DNA of 64,000 nucleotides from AP-15 sp963796155 (lineage in GTDB: Bacteria > Pseudomonadota > Alphaproteobacteria > ATCC43930 > CGMCC-115725). Position 1 is the stretch's first letter. Every line of letters starts with the position of its first letter. The notes under the pieces are model-generated. The model searched no databases. It saw only the letters and a program-made list of their open reading frames with translations, and was not told where the DNA came from. The translations under genes and the position numbers were made by a program. Location of the stretch: contig CAWCKT010000046.1 of the NCBI GenBank assembly GCA_963796155.1, positions 27,228 to 91,227 on the forward strand, read 5' to 3'. Positions 42,634 through 50,567 of the stretch are shown piece after piece.

Positions 42634-43835
42634 CCTGGCGTCGCCAGCATCGGCGGGTCGGCGACCTCGATCAGATCGACCCGTCCGAAGCCGTTAAATC
42701 CGGTGCGCAGGCAGGCGCCGTAGGCACCGAGCTGCCCGAGCTCGACCCAGTCGCCCTCACGCATGTCGGCAGGCAGGCGGAACGGCCCACGCATCCGGTC
42801 GGCGCTGTCGCAGGTCGGCCCGAACAGCGCGAAATCGGCGAGTCCCTCGTCCGCTGGGTCGGCTTCGCCGAGCCGGATGCATCGCGCCGGGAAGCGGAAG
42901 CCGAGCACACCGGCGTCGCTCAGGCTGCCATAGACGCCGTCATTGACGAAAAGTGCGTCACCGCGGCGCAGCTGCACCTGAACCACGACCGATCCGCCGC
43001 CGGCGACGAGTGCCCTGCCAGGCTCGGCCCAGAGCCGGACCGGCTTTGGAAGCTCGACCGCGGCGCCATCGATCGCGGTGATGTAGTCGTCAAACGGCGG
43101 CGGCATCATGCCCGGGTAGCTGACCGGGAAGCCGCCGCCGACATCGACAATATCGACGCCAACCCCGCACCGGGCGATCACCTCGCCGGCCAGCGCGATC
43201 GCTCGCGCATAGGCGTCGGGTTCGAGGCACTGCGAGCCGACATGGAACGAGACGCCGAGACGGGCGGCATGTGGCCGGGCCGCACGCAGCAGGTCGACGG
43301 CCTCGTCGAGAGGCGCGCCGAACTTGCCGGTGAGATCGTAGACCGCGCCACCTTTCGGCAGCGCTAGCCGCACGAACAGGCCCAATGTCGGCGGATCGCC
43401 GACGAGCCCGACCGGCACCGTCTCCTGCAGGATCTTCGCCAACTCGTCGGCGCTGTCGAGCGCGAAGTCGGTCACGCCGTGGCGGTGAAAGGCCTCGCGG
43501 ATCGCCGGCCGCGCCTTGACCGGATGCATGAAATGGATTTCGGCGAGGGGGCAGAGCTTGCGCACGAGTGCGACCTCGGCGAGCGAAGCGCAGTCGAAAT
43601 GCCGAACGCCGCCAGCCCAGAGGGCACGCAAGACGCGCGGCTCGGGGTTGCATTTCACGGCATAAAGAACATCGCCGGGAAAGCGGTCGACAAACCGCCG
43701 CGCTGCAGCGGCGATCGCCGTCGGCCGCAGGCACAGCAACGGATCGGTCGGCCGCGCGGCCGCGACGACCGCGTCGACCAGCGGAAGAGTGGCGCGCCCG
43801 AGCGGGCGGGAGGAAACAAGACGGACTTTCACCAT
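42600..43835 (-). CDS. Ornithine decarboxylase-like enzyme (PLP fold III)
   Basis: A 411-residue alanine-racemase-fold decarboxylase. The PLP lysine is in YAVKCNPEP, then HVGSQ, VDVGGGFPVSYPG, EPGRALVAGG and the active-site cysteine in GPTCDSADRM. This arrangement fits ornithine (or lysine/ornithine) decarboxylase, giving putrescine. ATG 43835 (MVKVRLVSSRP) is preceded by GGAGG eight bases upstream. The leader carries a small ORF and hairpins (separate entries). Agmatinase upstream makes the same product by another route. Confidence 0.88.
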   Translation of the reverse strand: MVKVRLVSSRPLGRATLPLVDAVVAAARPTDPLLCLRPTAIAAAARRFVDRFPGDVLYAVKCNPEPRVLRALWAGGVRHFDCASLAEVALVRKLCPLAEIHFMHPVKARPAIREAFHRHGVTDFALDSADELAKILQETVPVGLVGDPPTLGLFVRLALPKGGAVYDLTGKFGAPLDEAVDLLRAARPHAARLGVSFHVGSQCLEPDAYARAIALAGEVIARCGVGVDIVDVGGGFPVSYPGMMPPPFDDYITAIDGAAVELPKPVRLWAEPGRALVAGGGSVVVQVQLRRGDALFVNDGVYGSLSDAGVLGFRFPARCIRLGEADPADEGLADFALFGPTCDSADRMRGPFRLPADMREGDWVELGQLGAYGACLRTGFNGFGRVDLIEVADPPMLATPGYEVGCIEGSA

Positions 43836-43843
43836 CGCACGAT

Positions 43844-43860
43844 CCTCCGAAACCGGGAGG
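43844..43860 (-). promoter_or_regulatory. Hairpin covering the ornithine decarboxylase ribosome binding site
   Basis: In the transcript CCTCC (43860-43856) pairs with the Shine-Dalgarno GGAGG (43848-43844) across a seven-base loop, eight bases before the ATG. When folded the site would be hidden, so translation could be switched by upstream structure or ribosome movement. Confidence 0.55.
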
Positions 43861-43925
43861 CGACACCCGTTCCGGGCGCTGAAGGCGCCCAAAGCGGCAT
43901 GACCGATCGGGGTGGATTGCCGCGA

Positions 43926-43943
43926 CGGGGCGAGAGCGCCCCG
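43926..43943 (-). promoter_or_regulatory. GC-rich hairpin between leader peptide and ornithine decarboxylase
   Basis: CGGGGCG and CGCCCCG form a seven-pair stem with an AGAG loop. It has no U-run, so it is not a simple terminator; a Rho-linked or pausing role is possible. Its place immediately behind the leader ORF suggests a part in attenuation. Confidence 0.45.
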
Positions 43944-43948
43944 AGGCG

Positions 43949-43990
43949 TCAGATGATCGTGCGAGTACTTCGCATCGCGTGCCGGAACAT
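43949..43990 (-). CDS. Candidate 13-residue leader peptide of the ornithine decarboxylase gene
   Basis: ATG 43990 opens MFRHAMRSTRTII and stops at 43949-43951. AAGGGAAACG just upstream is an acceptable ribosome site. The peptide is short and arginine-rich, as expected of a regulatory peptide rather than an enzyme. A perfect GGGGCG-AGAG-CGCCCC hairpin begins six bases after its stop, and the decarboxylase start is 114 bases downstream of the stop. Escherichia coli speF has an arrest leader peptide of related composition (speFL), and a speF RNA motif is known upstream of alphaproteobacterial ornithine decarboxylases; identity with either is not shown. Confidence 0.45.
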   Translation of the reverse strand: MFRHAMRSTRTII

Positions 43991-44212
43991 ATCCGTTTCC
44001 CTTTAGGACACCGGTCCACGGGTGACCGGCTCGGCCGAAAAGGACGCGTTACGTCGTAGCAGCACCCCTCGCGAAAACGGGGTTCTAGGCACGTGCGATT
44101 GCGTCGGAGCCCTTAAATGGGAGAAACGCCTGCCGTTACAAGGCTTTTTTCGAAATCCTCAACGCAGATTTCTACAACCAAAACGAGTTCTGATTAACAC
44201 CACGATGCTCTA

Positions 44213-44250
44213 AAAATGCATGCGGCAGGCCGATTACGCGGCCTGCCGCA
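44213..44250 (-). terminator. Probable Rho-independent terminator downstream of speB
   Basis: TGCGGCAGGCC and GGCCTGCCGCA (44221-44250) pair over eleven bases with an eight-base loop; on the minus strand the stem is followed after a few bases by TTTTT (44217-44213). It would end the agmatinase transcript before the ornithine decarboxylase leader. Confidence 0.6.
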
Positions 44251-44265
44251 CACGGAGGAAAGCGC

Positions 44266-44352
44266 ATGCACAAGATACGCTTTCTCCTGGTGCTCCGGTT
44301 CCGTATCTGGCGGCGGCGTGTGCTCGTCGTCGTCAGCCTGAGCCGGGCCTAG
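44266..44352 (+). CDS. Possible 28-residue Arg-rich hydrophobic peptide
   Basis: GGAGGAAAGCGC followed by ATG at 44266 opens MHKIRFLLVLRFRIWRRR then VLVVVSLSRA and a stop. The ribosome site is strong for such a short frame, and no annotated gene lies here. The frame may be chance, since the region is the 3' side of speB and no plus-strand promoter is clear. Confidence 0.2.
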   Translation: MHKIRFLLVLRFRIWRRRVLVVVSLSRA

Positions 44353-44438
44353 GAGCGGTCGGCCGAGGAAGACAACCTCGGCCGGCCACCTCCGAATATA
44401 GGCTCGACCGCGCATTCGGTCTAACGGAAATCCGCAGG

Positions 44439-45339
44439 CTACCGTGCTGGACGCGGCGCGAGGAGCGCGATGTAGTCCCAGGCGATCGTCGCCGCGGCGA
44501 GCGCAGTGATCTCGGCGACGTCGTAAGGCGGCGAGACCTCGACGACATCCATCCCCGCAAAGGGGATGACCGGCGAGCCGGCGCAGGATCGCCCGCACCT
44601 GCCAGGTCGCGAGCCCGCCGACTTCGGGCGTGCCGGTGCCCGGCGCGAAAGCCGGGTCGAGCGCGTCGACATCAAAGCTGAGATACGAGGGGCCGTTCGC
44701 GAGCACCGCGCGAATGCGCTCGGCGACCGCCTGCGGCCCGCTTTCGTGAACATCTTCCGCGGTAACGATTGTTACGCCCTTGCCGACAGTCCAGTCGAAG
44801 ATATTGCGGTGCAAAGGGGAACGAATGCCGACCTGGATCATCCGGCGCGGGTCCACGAGCCCCTCTTCGATCGCGTGATAGAACGGCGAGCCGTGGCCCC
44901 AGACGAGGCCGAAGCTTTCCGGCCAGGTATCGACATGGGCGTCGAAATGCACTAGCCCCAGAGCGCCTTTGCGGCGCGCCAGCGCGCGCAGCAACGCGAT
45001 GGTAATGGTGTGGTCGCCGCCGAGCGCGACCAGATGCTCGAGTAGTGCGGCCTGCTCCTCGATCTTGGCGAGCGTCCCCGGGATGTCGCCGTGAGCGATC
45101 CGGAAATCGCCGATATCGGCGAGGTCGAGCGCCTCCATCTCGATCCAGGACGCCGGATGATCGCCGTCGACCAGCATGCGGCTCGCCTGGCGGATCGCCG
45201 CCGGTCCGAACCGCGCCCCTGGCCGGTTCGAGGTGCCGAGATCGAACGGGATCCCGGCGACGCTGATCGCCGCATCGGTGCTCGCGCGCTCGACCCCGAG
45301 AAAGGTCGGCCGCGTAGCGAATGTGGGTACCGTGCTCAT
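44439..45339 (-). CDS. Agmatinase/ureohydrolase, frameshift near 44562-44565
   Basis: A ureohydrolase of about 300 residues that hydrolyses agmatine (or a similar guanidino compound) to putrescine and urea. The manganese ligands lie in GGDHTI, HFDAHVDTW and SFDVDALDP. The first frame runs to RRLAGHP and then loses the match; removing one C from a CCCC run (plus-strand GGGG 44562-44565) gives PFAGMDVVEVSPPYD and a normal end with stop at 44439. As written it would end in an unrelated tail at 44194. The homopolymer site makes a consensus error plausible. Confidence 0.85.
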
Positions 45340-45404
45340 GCCTCATATATGGGGCTACGGGTGATCCAGATATCGCTGCCAGACGGTCGTTCCGCGAACG
45401 GGGG

Positions 45405-45642
45405 CCGCTGTTTTTGCTGTTTTTACAGGAAATCAACAGCGACCGACCGCTCGTCTGCCGCAGGAATCCTTGAATTTGGACGGCGTAACGAACGAAAGAA
45501 CAGCGGGATCACACCGGGCACCTGTCTGTTTGTTGACAAAAGCGCAACGACACCTGCGTCTGGCTGGGCGCGACGTTAAATATTGCCCAGCAATTATCAA
45601 ACTCTTGATTGCTAAAATGGCATATATATCGGAATTTGTCAA
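45405..45642 (-). repeat. Promoter-bearing dispersed element, copy B (possible small RNA)
   Basis: On the minus strand TTGACA (45642-45637), 17 bases and CATTTT form a promoter as in copy A (27409-27654). The promoter-downstream block TATGCCATTTTAGCAATC and the 3' blocks CCCGCTGTTCT, AAGGATTCCTGCGG, CGGTCGCTG and ACAGCAAAAACAGCGG also match. The middle differs and holds a GCTGGGC/GCCCAGC hairpin. It fills most of the 426-bp gap between speB and the aldehyde dehydrogenase gene; the rest of that gap shows nothing recognisable. Confidence 0.55.
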
Positions 45643-45765
45643 TGCCGTAGCCAGTGGTGAAAATCAGACGGACGGTCCCTCCGGCTCAGAGGGTCACAGG
45701 CCCCTTCTGGACGAGTTCCTGGTGCACAATTCTGCTCATGGGATGGGAAGCTCTAGTTCGCTCGG

Positions 45766-47145
45766 TTAGTAGTCAAACCAGATGGAAAGCTCCTGGTTTT
45801 TTTGATCCGTGTATGGGGGAAACAGATGGGCGATGGCGACGTCGGCAGGAGAGATCAACATCGCCTTGGCGTGCGTGAGTGTGTTGTATCCATCCCTGCC
45901 ATAATAGTGGCCCATGCCGGCAGGCCCGACACCGCCAAATGGCATCGTCTCGATGAACAGATGGATGTTGGTTTGGTTGACCGCGCCACCACCGAATGAA
46001 AGCTCACCGACGAAGCGATCAATCGTCGCCTGGTCCCGGCTAAAGATGAACGCCGACAAGGGATGAGGCGTGGCAGCAATTCTGGCGAAGGCCTCGGCTA
46101 GGCTCGTATACGTCAGGACCGGCAGAATGGGGCCGAAAACCTCGTCTTCCATGATCTTGTCGTCCCAGCAGATGGGATAAAGGATCGTGGGATCGAGGTA
46201 ACATGCCTCCGCATCCGCTCCGCCTCCGTAGACGATCTTGGCAGGGTCGATCAGGGCGGACAGCCGGTTGACCTCCTTCGCGCTGATGATCCGCGAATAG
46301 TCCGGATTGTTCCTGGGATCGCTGCCGTAGAAGTCGACGACCGCCTTTTTCGCTTCGGAGACAAACTCCTCTGCGATCGAAGCGTCGACATAGGCGTAGC
46401 CGGGCGAGGTGCACCATTGTCCTCCCCACGCCATCGCTCCCCAGACAATCTTTTTCGCTGCATCGCGGATATTGGCAGTCCGGTCGACGACGGCAGGATT
46501 CTGGCCGCCGAGTTCGAGCAGGACGGGCGTCAGGTTCTCGGCGGCGGCGTGCGCGACAATTTTGCCAACCCTCGTGCTGCCTGTGAAGAAGATGAAGTCA
46601 AATGGCAACTTCAAAAGCTCAGTCGTTTCCTCCCGGTCTCCGGAGATAGCGATCACCGCGCGGAGATCGAAATATTTCGGGACGAGATCGAGCAGAACGG
46701 CCGACGTTGCCGGGAGCCTCTCGCTGAGCTTGAGGATGCAGGTGTTGCCCGCAGCGAGTGCCGTGATCGCCGGACGCAGAAGCAGCAACAGAGGCCCGTT
46801 GAATGGCCCGATAACCAGCACCACCCCATACGGGTCTCGGTAAACCACCCCCTTGTGGCCGGTTCGGGCGAGCGCCTTGGGCACCGGCGCTTCCGAGGGC
46901 GCCATCCAAGTTTCGAGCTGGCTTTTCTGGTATTCGGTTTCGAGGAAGGTGGCAGCCGTCTCGAAGATATATTCCTGGCTCGCCGTTTTGAAATCACGAG
47001 CGATGGCATCCTGTAATGCCGCCTCGTTTTCCTTGATCATCCGCCCCATGCGATCGAGTTGCTCGACCCTCCACGCCTGAGACCGGGTGACGTTGCTAGC
47101 GAAAAGCTCCTTCTGCTCCTCGAAAAGATGCTGGAATCTGTTCAT
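45766..47145 (-). CDS. NAD(P)-dependent aldehyde dehydrogenase (class 3-like)
   Basis: A 459-residue aldehyde dehydrogenase resembling class 3 and coniferyl aldehyde enzymes, shorter than the usual 480-500. The cofactor loop is FFTGSTRVGK, the general base Glu lies in LLELGGQNP, and the catalytic Cys in GGQWCTSPGY. The C-terminal hydrophobic tail of long-chain forms is absent. It probably oxidises an aldehyde made by the linked genes. Last in the minus-strand series that starts at 49406 and is flanked by a divergent LysR gene. Confidence 0.92.
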   Translation of the reverse strand: MNRFQHLFEEQKELFASNVTRSQAWRVEQLDRMGRMIKENEAALQDAIARDFKTASQEYIFETAATFLETEYQKSQLETWMAPSEAPVPKALARTGHKGVVYRDPYGVVLVIGPFNGPLLLLLRPAITALAAGNTCILKLSERLPATSAVLLDLVPKYFDLRAVIAISGDREETTELLKLPFDFIFFTGSTRVGKIVAHAAAENLTPVLLELGGQNPAVVDRTANIRDAAKKIVWGAMAWGGQWCTSPGYAYVDASIAEEFVSEAKKAVVDFYGSDPRNNPDYSRIISAKEVNRLSALIDPAKIVYGGGADAEACYLDPTILYPICWDDKIMEDEVFGPILPVLTYTSLAEAFARIAATPHPLSAFIFSRDQATIDRFVGELSFGGGAVNQTNIHLFIETMPFGGVGPAGMGHYYGRDGYNTLTHAKAMLISPADVAIAHLFPPYTDQKNQELSIWFDY

Positions 47146-47156
47146 CGCATTGCCCC

Positions 47157-47591
47157 TTAGACCGGAGGATTTCCGTCAAATTGCTGAGCACCCGGCACCG
47201 GCTCCACCCATGGCCTCCGTCGGGTAACAAACAGCTCCATCACAGGTCGAAACCACTCGTTGTTGTCGATGCCTCCCACCTTCACCATCATGAGGTCGGG
47301 AACCACATCTGGTTCTGTCGTGAGCGGAGATCCGCACCGAGCACAACAGCGGCGGCCTACCCGCTTGCCGCTTGCGCCAACGTCCTCGAAGACTGTGGTT
47401 TCGCCTTCGAGCCGCAACGTTGAACGCTTGATGAAGACAACGGTGGAAAACGCGCTGCCGGATTGCGGGCGGCATCTATTGCAGTGGCACAGCGCCCCAA
47501 ACATTGGCTGCTCCGAAATCTCGTAACGCACGGCTCCGCACATGCAGCCGCCGGTCAATCGGCTCGGGACCTCTGGAAGAGTGCTGCTCAT
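47157..47591 (-). CDS. GFA (CENP-V) family zinc protein
   Basis: A 144-residue protein with the GFA fold cysteines: GCMCGAVRYEI, CHCNRCRPQSG and CCARCGSPL. The family name comes from glutathione-dependent formaldehyde-activating enzyme, but most members have no proven activity. Its place 11 bp before the aldehyde dehydrogenase fits aldehyde metabolism. Confidence 0.88.
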   Translation of the reverse strand: MSSTLPEVPSRLTGGCMCGAVRYEISEQPMFGALCHCNRCRPQSGSAFSTVVFIKRSTLRLEGETTVFEDVGASGKRVGRRCCARCGSPLTTEPDVVPDLMMVKVGGIDNNEWFRPVMELFVTRRRPWVEPVPGAQQFDGNPPV

Positions 47592-47680
47592 ATTCCCTCC
47601 TCGGCTGTTGTTGTCGGTACTGTGCCTGCGTAGCGGTATGCCACATGGCCTCGGTTAAGGAGGTGGCCTTCCAAGGAGTC

Positions 47681-48067
47681 CTAGCCGCTTAGACGAGAGG
47701 TGAGTTCGCCCGCAAATGCGATCACTTGGTGATAGGGTCGGTGATAGAGCCGCACGGCCTCGATCAAACCCCGTTCATTGAGGGTCAGAACCGTCATTCC
47801 TGCGACCGGCTTGCCCTGGAACTGCCCCGCCCATTCGAGACTGGTGGCCTTATCGGTCTTGGTTTCGCCGGTAAAGGCAAACCGATCGTACATACCGCGC
47901 GTCGCGGCGAAGAAGCGCCGGATGGCGGATGGGCCGGTCAGCGGCTCGGCCAGAACCGAGGCTTCCAGTGTCGCCTGTGCCGTAAAGGCGTTGGCGAAAT
48001 CTTCTTCGCTTGGCCGGCTGATGATCGATATCCATGCCTGCCCGGGCTCTGGGATCTGGCTGCTCAT
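47681..48067 (-). CDS. NTF2-like (SnoaL/nuclear transport factor 2) protein
   Basis: A protein of 128 residues with a cone-shaped NTF2 fold pattern: FANAFTAQATLEASVLAEPLTG, IRRFFAATRGMYDRFAFTGET and LNERGLIEAVRLYHRPY. Members bind or transform small hydrophobic molecules. ATG 48067 is nine bases after GAGG; ATG 48073 is only three bases away and less likely. Confidence 0.7.
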   Translation of the reverse strand: MSSQIPEPGQAWISIISRPSEEDFANAFTAQATLEASVLAEPLTGPSAIRRFFAATRGMYDRFAFTGETKTDKATSLEWAGQFQGKPVAGMTVLTLNERGLIEAVRLYHRPYHQVIAFAGELTSRLSG

Positions 48068-48137
48068 TTCCATGTTCCTCTCATTCCTACGGCTGCAGGA
48101 AAGCTTCATCCGTGCCGTCGGACACGCCTACGGCGGC

Positions 48138-48974
48138 TCACCCGTTCAGGAACATCCGCGCATGCTCCAGAAAAACCCCCGCGCGCTGTGATTGCGCCCC
48201 GTGGCTGGCGTCCGGATACGTCACGAGCTGGGCGTCAGGCAGGTGCTGCGCCAGAATGAAGGCGTTGATCGGCGCGACGACGACGTCCTTGTTTCCATGC
48301 ACGACCAAGGCGGGGTGGCGGATCCTGCCCAGCATCGCGTAGCGGTCCATCGCGGGAATGGCGCCCCACTCGCGGATCGCCTCCAGCTGGGCGCTTGCCG
48401 CCGTCTTGGAGATCGGCGCATCGCGGTCCGCACTGCGAAGTTTCAGCCGTTCAACATACGCTCGCCCCGCGGCCTGGCCGGCCTCGCTGGGCGTGAAGAA
48501 TGCCCCCATGAGCAGGGCGACCGGATCGTCCAGCTCGTCGACCGAAAGTTCGGTGAAGGTCATGCCTTCTCCGCCCCGCGGTCCCGTGCCTAACAGGATT
48601 ATGCGCCGGATCATGTCCGGATGATCCTGCGCCAATTGCTGGGCGATCATGCCGCCGAGCGAAAATCCCATGACATCGAAGCTCACAAGATCGAGCGCCC
48701 GGCAGAAGTCGACACAGTCCTTAGTCATCGCCGCGACCGTCGGCGGCGTGTCACCGGTCGAGCCGCCGACGCCGGCGTTGTCGAACAAGATGACCTCACG
48801 CTCGAGCGCCAACCCGTTCGTCACCAGAGGGTCCCAGTCGTCCAACGTCGCTGCGAAGTAGTTGAGCAACAGCAAAGGAAGGTCTCGAGGCCGGCCGAAG
48901 CGCCGATAGGCGAACCGGACGCCTCCGACCCGAACGAATTCGGAGGAAGCCGTTTCATGCGTAGCATCGGACAT
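48138..48974 (-). CDS. Alpha/beta hydrolase
   Basis: A 278-residue hydrolase with nucleophile GFSLGG, acidic residue in HGNKDVVVAP and histidine in DASHGAQSQ. The oxyanion region LLLLNYFAATLDDWDP is typical of cluster-linked C-C or ester hydrolases. Substrate unknown; it sits between two NTF2-like genes. Confidence 0.88.
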   Translation of the reverse strand: MSDATHETASSEFVRVGGVRFAYRRFGRPRDLPLLLLNYFAATLDDWDPLVTNGLALEREVILFDNAGVGGSTGDTPPTVAAMTKDCVDFCRALDLVSFDVMGFSLGGMIAQQLAQDHPDMIRRIILLGTGPRGGEGMTFTELSVDELDDPVALLMGAFFTPSEAGQAAGRAYVERLKLRSADRDAPISKTAASAQLEAIREWGAIPAMDRYAMLGRIRHPALVVHGNKDVVVAPINAFILAQHLPDAQLVTYPDASHGAQSQRAGVFLEHARMFLNG

Positions 48975-49019
48975 GAGGATGTTCCTTAAAGGGGTTCTAT
49001 TCTCCTGCGTGCGGCAAGA

Positions 49020-49406
49020 TCACCCCGGGAACGTGTCGCCGAACATCGGCAGGCCACTCCGCGACTGCTCGCGCGTCGCCTCGTCCTGGATCACGTCCCA
49101 GTGCTCCGCGAGCACCCCGTCCTTTAGGCGCACGATGTCGGCGACGATCCACGCCGCAGGCAGGCCGTGGCCGCTGAACCGCCCGTGCAGGATGACGTAA
49201 TCGCCTGAGGCGGCCGCAACGTGGTTCTCGTAGCGCAGCGTGTCGGGCAGGGCCTTCACGAGCTCGATCAGCCCCTCCCGGCCCGGGGCGATGTGGGCGC
49301 TGTGCTGGATGTAGTTCGGCGACCAGAAGCGCTCCGCCGCCGCGTAATCGCGTTTGTCGAAAAGGGCCTCAAAGGCGTTCAGGACGATCTGCACGTTGTC
49401 GGTCAT
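49020..49406 (-). CDS. SnoaL-like polyketide cyclase/NTF2-family protein
   Basis: A 128-residue protein: QIVLNAFEALFDKRDYAAAERFW, PNYIQHSAHIAPGREGL, then VADIVRLKDGVLAEHWDVIQDE. The His/Asp-rich pocket pattern is that of SnoaL-type ester cyclases and isomerases. First gene of the minus-strand series, divergent from the LysR gene across a 192-bp control region. Confidence 0.8.
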   Translation of the reverse strand: MTDNVQIVLNAFEALFDKRDYAAAERFWSPNYIQHSAHIAPGREGLIELVKALPDTLRYENHVAAASGDYVILHGRFSGHGLPAAWIVADIVRLKDGVLAEHWDVIQDEATREQSRSGLPMFGDTFPG

Positions 49407-49536
49407 GGCCGCGCTTCCTCGATAAGCTTGATGATTGACGATGCTGGAAGAGAATTTCCGATGGCCTCAGGTCCGGTAGTCTGCCGATACGCCACGACAT
49501 AATTCATTCCGCAAAGCAGGTTTACTGGGCGAGAAT

Positions 49537-49573
49537 GGAAACGATCATTCCGCACGACGGAACGATCGCTTCC
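49537..49573. promoter_or_regulatory. Symmetric operator between the SnoaL gene and the LysR gene
   Basis: GGAAACGATCATTCCG (49537-49552) and CGGAACGATCGCTTCC (49558-49573) are inverted copies matching at 14 of 16 positions across a five-base spacer. Each arm is itself nearly palindromic (GGAA...TTCC). It ends 25 bp before the LysR ATG, an expected place for an autoregulated LysR site controlling the divergent operon. Confidence 0.6.
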
Positions 49574-49598
49574 GAGGCCCCTGATGGAACGACCCTAG

Positions 49599-50495
49599 AT
49601 GGATCGATTGGAATCGATGTCGATCGTGCTGGCCGTGGCCGAGGCGGGTAGCCTCGCGGCGGCTGTCCGGCGACTGAACACCCCGCCAGCGACGGCGAGC
49701 CGCAAAATAACCGAGCTTGAAGAACACCTTCGCACCAAGCTCTTCGATCGATCGGCCCGACGGCTAGTGCTAACCGATGCCGGCTCGTCCTATGTCGCCG
49801 GGCTCAAGCGGATCCTTGCGGACATCTCTGAGATCGAACGCGCCGCCTCCGGCGAATACACGGCGCCGACAGGCGAATTGGTTGTGACCGCCCCGGTCGG
49901 GCTTGGACGCATACATCTCATGCCGATCTTGGCCGAATTCCTCGGCGCCTATCCCGACATCACCGTGCGCCTAGTCCTAGGCGACCGCATCCTCAGCCTG
50001 CCTGACGAACATGTCGATGTGGCGCTGCGCATCGGCGTGCTCCCCGACAGTCGGCTGATGGCGCTCCGGCTTGGCAGCGCCTCTCGGGTGGTGTGCGCCA
50101 GCCCAGCCTATCTGGCCTTGCACGGAACGCCGTCCGCGCCTGAGGATCTTGCCGGCCACGACTGCATTATTCGCGAGGGTTTTCAGGCCGCTGATGTATG
50201 GACCTTCGCGCGCGGACAGGTCGACATGGCGATCACGATCCGTCCTCGCCTTGTCGTCTCGAACGTCGAGGCGGCGTGTGACGCGGCCCGAGCCGGCATC
50301 GGCCTCACGCTGGCGTTCTCGTATCACGTCGCGTCTTCCATCGAGGCAGAAACGCTGACCACGGTGCTCGACGAGTATAGGCCAGCGCCCCAGCCGGTGA
50401 GCTTCGTTTATCCAGCCGGCCGGTTCTTACCGATCAAGCTTCGCGCCTTCCTCGATTTTGCATCGCCTCGCCTCAAGGCTCGTCTGTCGAGGTGA
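49599..50495 (+). CDS. LysR-family transcriptional regulator
   Basis: A 298-residue regulator with the N-terminal winged helix (MDRLESMSIVLAVAEAGS, then LAAAVRRLNTPPATASRKI) and a C-terminal effector domain (GELVVTAPVGLGRIHLMPIL). The form resembles the AaeR/DmlR-like group. It probably senses a substrate or intermediate of the hydrolase/aldehyde dehydrogenase series transcribed in the opposite direction. Confidence 0.92.
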   Translation: MDRLESMSIVLAVAEAGSLAAAVRRLNTPPATASRKITELEEHLRTKLFDRSARRLVLTDAGSSYVAGLKRILADISEIERAASGEYTAPTGELVVTAPVGLGRIHLMPILAEFLGAYPDITVRLVLGDRILSLPDEHVDVALRIGVLPDSRLMALRLGSASRVVCASPAYLALHGTPSAPEDLAGHDCIIREGFQAADVWTFARGQVDMAITIRPRLVVSNVEAACDAARAGIGLTLAFSYHVASSIEAETLTTVLDEYRPAPQPVSFVYPAGRFLPIKLRAFLDFASPRLKARLSR

Positions 50496-50567
50496 CGGGC
50501 GGAAGGAGTCCGGGTCAGGCCCGAGGACGAGCGTCAAATCAAGTGCCTCAACCTACGCCGGGAACCT

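Noticed and set aside
45433..45642. 69-residue minus-strand ORF inside element copy B
   Set aside because: Its translation is not conserved in copy A, whereas the nucleotide blocks are, so the element is probably not coding.
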